DNA of 6,070 nucleotides from Synechococcus sp. UW140 (GTDB taxonomy: Bacteria; Cyanobacteriota; Cyanobacteriia; PCC-6307; Cyanobiaceae), in NCBI GenBank assembly GCA_945878795.1, contig CAMDWF010000149.1, positions 1 to 6,070 on the forward strand, in the 5' to 3' direction. Position 1 is the first letter of the stretch; every line of letters begins with the position of its first letter. The position numbers and the translations under genes were made by a program. The notes under the pieces are model-generated. The model ran no database searches. It was not told where the DNA came from and worked only from the letters and a program-made list of their open reading frames with translations. Positions 5,463 through 6,070 of this stretch are shown here, piece after piece.

Positions 5463-6070
5463 TTAGCCGCGGCCCCGCAGGTTCTGGGCCAGTTCGGCGC
5501 GTTTGTGGCTGTGCATCAGGGCTTCCTCCGGCAAGGTGCGGCCCTCGTTGACCAGGTTAAGCAGCGATTGATTGATGGTCTGCATGCCATCGAAGTGGCT
5601 GCGGGCCATGATTTCCTCAATGGCATCGAGGTCGCCCCGTTCCAGATAGTCGCGGCAAGCATCGGTGTTGATCAGGATTTCGAAGAAAGCCGCCCGGCGA
5701 CCATCAATGGTCTTGAGCAGGCCCTGGGAGATCACCGCCAGCAGGGATTCGGCCAGGGTGCGGCGGACCGACTGCTCTTCCTGGGGGGGGTACATGCTCA
5801 GCACCCGCTCCACGGTGCGCACGGCCGAGTTGGTGTGCAGGGTGCCAAACACCAGGTGACCCGTCTGGGAGGCTTCAAGGGCCGTCGCCAGAGTGATTTG
5901 GTCGCGGATTTCGCCAATCATAATCACATCGGGGTCTTCCCGCAGAGAGGCACGCAGGGCGCGATGGAACTCGCGGGTGTGCAGGCCCACTTCCCGTTGC
6001 CGAATCAATGATTGGCGACTTTGATGCACAAATTCAACCGGATCTTCGAGGGTAATGATATGGCGTGGCA
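5463..6070 (-). CDS. pilT: Type IV pilus retraction ATPase, PilT/PilU family, 5' part off the right edge
   Basis: PilT-family ATPases are cytoplasmic hexameric motors that power type IV pilus retraction, twitching and, in cyanobacteria, phototaxis and DNA uptake. The 201 visible residues are the C-terminal half. They run from HIITLEDPVEFVHQSRQSL (the Asp box region) through the Walker B block EDPDVIMIGEIRD and the His box TGHLVFGTLHTNSA to the tail ending LRGRG. The Walker A motif and the N-terminal PAS-like domain must lie beyond the right edge. The usual PilT AIRNLIR motif is not evident: the matching stretch reads TDACRDYLERGDLDAIEEIM, and the end (IEEIMARSHFDGMQTINQ, then EEALMHS) resembles PilU more closely. 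PilU or a cyanobacterial PilT2-type role is therefore possible. The frame is intact with a TAA stop, converging on the Hlip gene with 55 bases between. Confidence 0.93.
   Translation of the reverse strand, partial: PRHIITLEDPVEFVHQSRQSLIRQREVGLHTREFHRALRASLREDPDVIMIGEIRDQITLATALEASQTGHLVFGTLHTNSAVRTVERVLSMYPPQEEQSVRRTLAESLLAVISQGLLKTIDGRRAAFFEILINTDACRDYLERGDLDAIEEIMARSHFDGMQTINQSLLNLVNEGRTLPEEALMHSHKRAELAQNLRGRG

Noticed and set aside
1..6070. Mobile elements, CRISPR arrays, tRNA or rRNA genes, or an undescribed defence or biosynthetic system
   Set aside because: Nearly all the sequence is accounted for by eight recognised genes with short spacers, and I saw no direct-repeat arrays, transposase motifs, tRNA-like foldings or unexplained genes.

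Overview
The window is a compact, GC-rich stretch of chromosome from a cyanobacterium. PsaF, PsaJ and a single-helix high-light-inducible (Hlip) protein are photosynthesis-specific. The GC-rich bases, short spacers and mostly absent Shine-Dalgarno sequences suggest a picocyanobacterium of the Synechococcus/Cyanobium kind; this placement is inference from gene content and composition. I see no phage, IS element, CRISPR array, tRNA or rRNA.

Layout, left to right. On the minus strand, an rqcH-like NFACT gene (834-2486) is followed 22 nt later by tatC (1-811), whose 3' end lies beyond the left edge; the two look like one operon. Divergent from rqcH, gmk (2625-3188, plus) encodes guanylate kinase. 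It converges on psaF-psaJ (3449-3928 and 3294-3410, minus), the plastocyanin/cytochrome c6-side subunits of photosystem I. psaJ is only 38 codons long, and a clean hairpin with an oligo-U tail (3241-3270) ends this operon. Divergent from psaF, tsaD (4025-5095, plus) encodes the tRNA t6A37 transferase subunit. Downstream, after a 111-nt spacer, comes an Hlip gene with a GTG start (5207-5407, plus). It converges on the 3' part of a PilT/PilU-type retraction ATPase gene (5463-6070, minus), whose 5' end is beyond the right edge.

The genes do not form one pathway. They are housekeeping and photosynthesis genes: Tat protein export into or across the thylakoid and plasma membranes, ribosome-associated quality control, GDP synthesis, photosystem I, tRNA modification, light-stress protection and type IV pilus retraction. 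Every gene reads as an intact member of a known family. I found no undescribed multi-gene system. The points most worth checking are a Pro/Ala-rich N-terminal extension on TatC with its own Shine-Dalgarno, a Glu-Arg in place of the Asp-Arg motif in the RqcH-like protein, the PilU-like C-terminus of the retraction ATPase, the strand-biased psaFJ terminator, and several G/C homopolymers of 8-10 bases.
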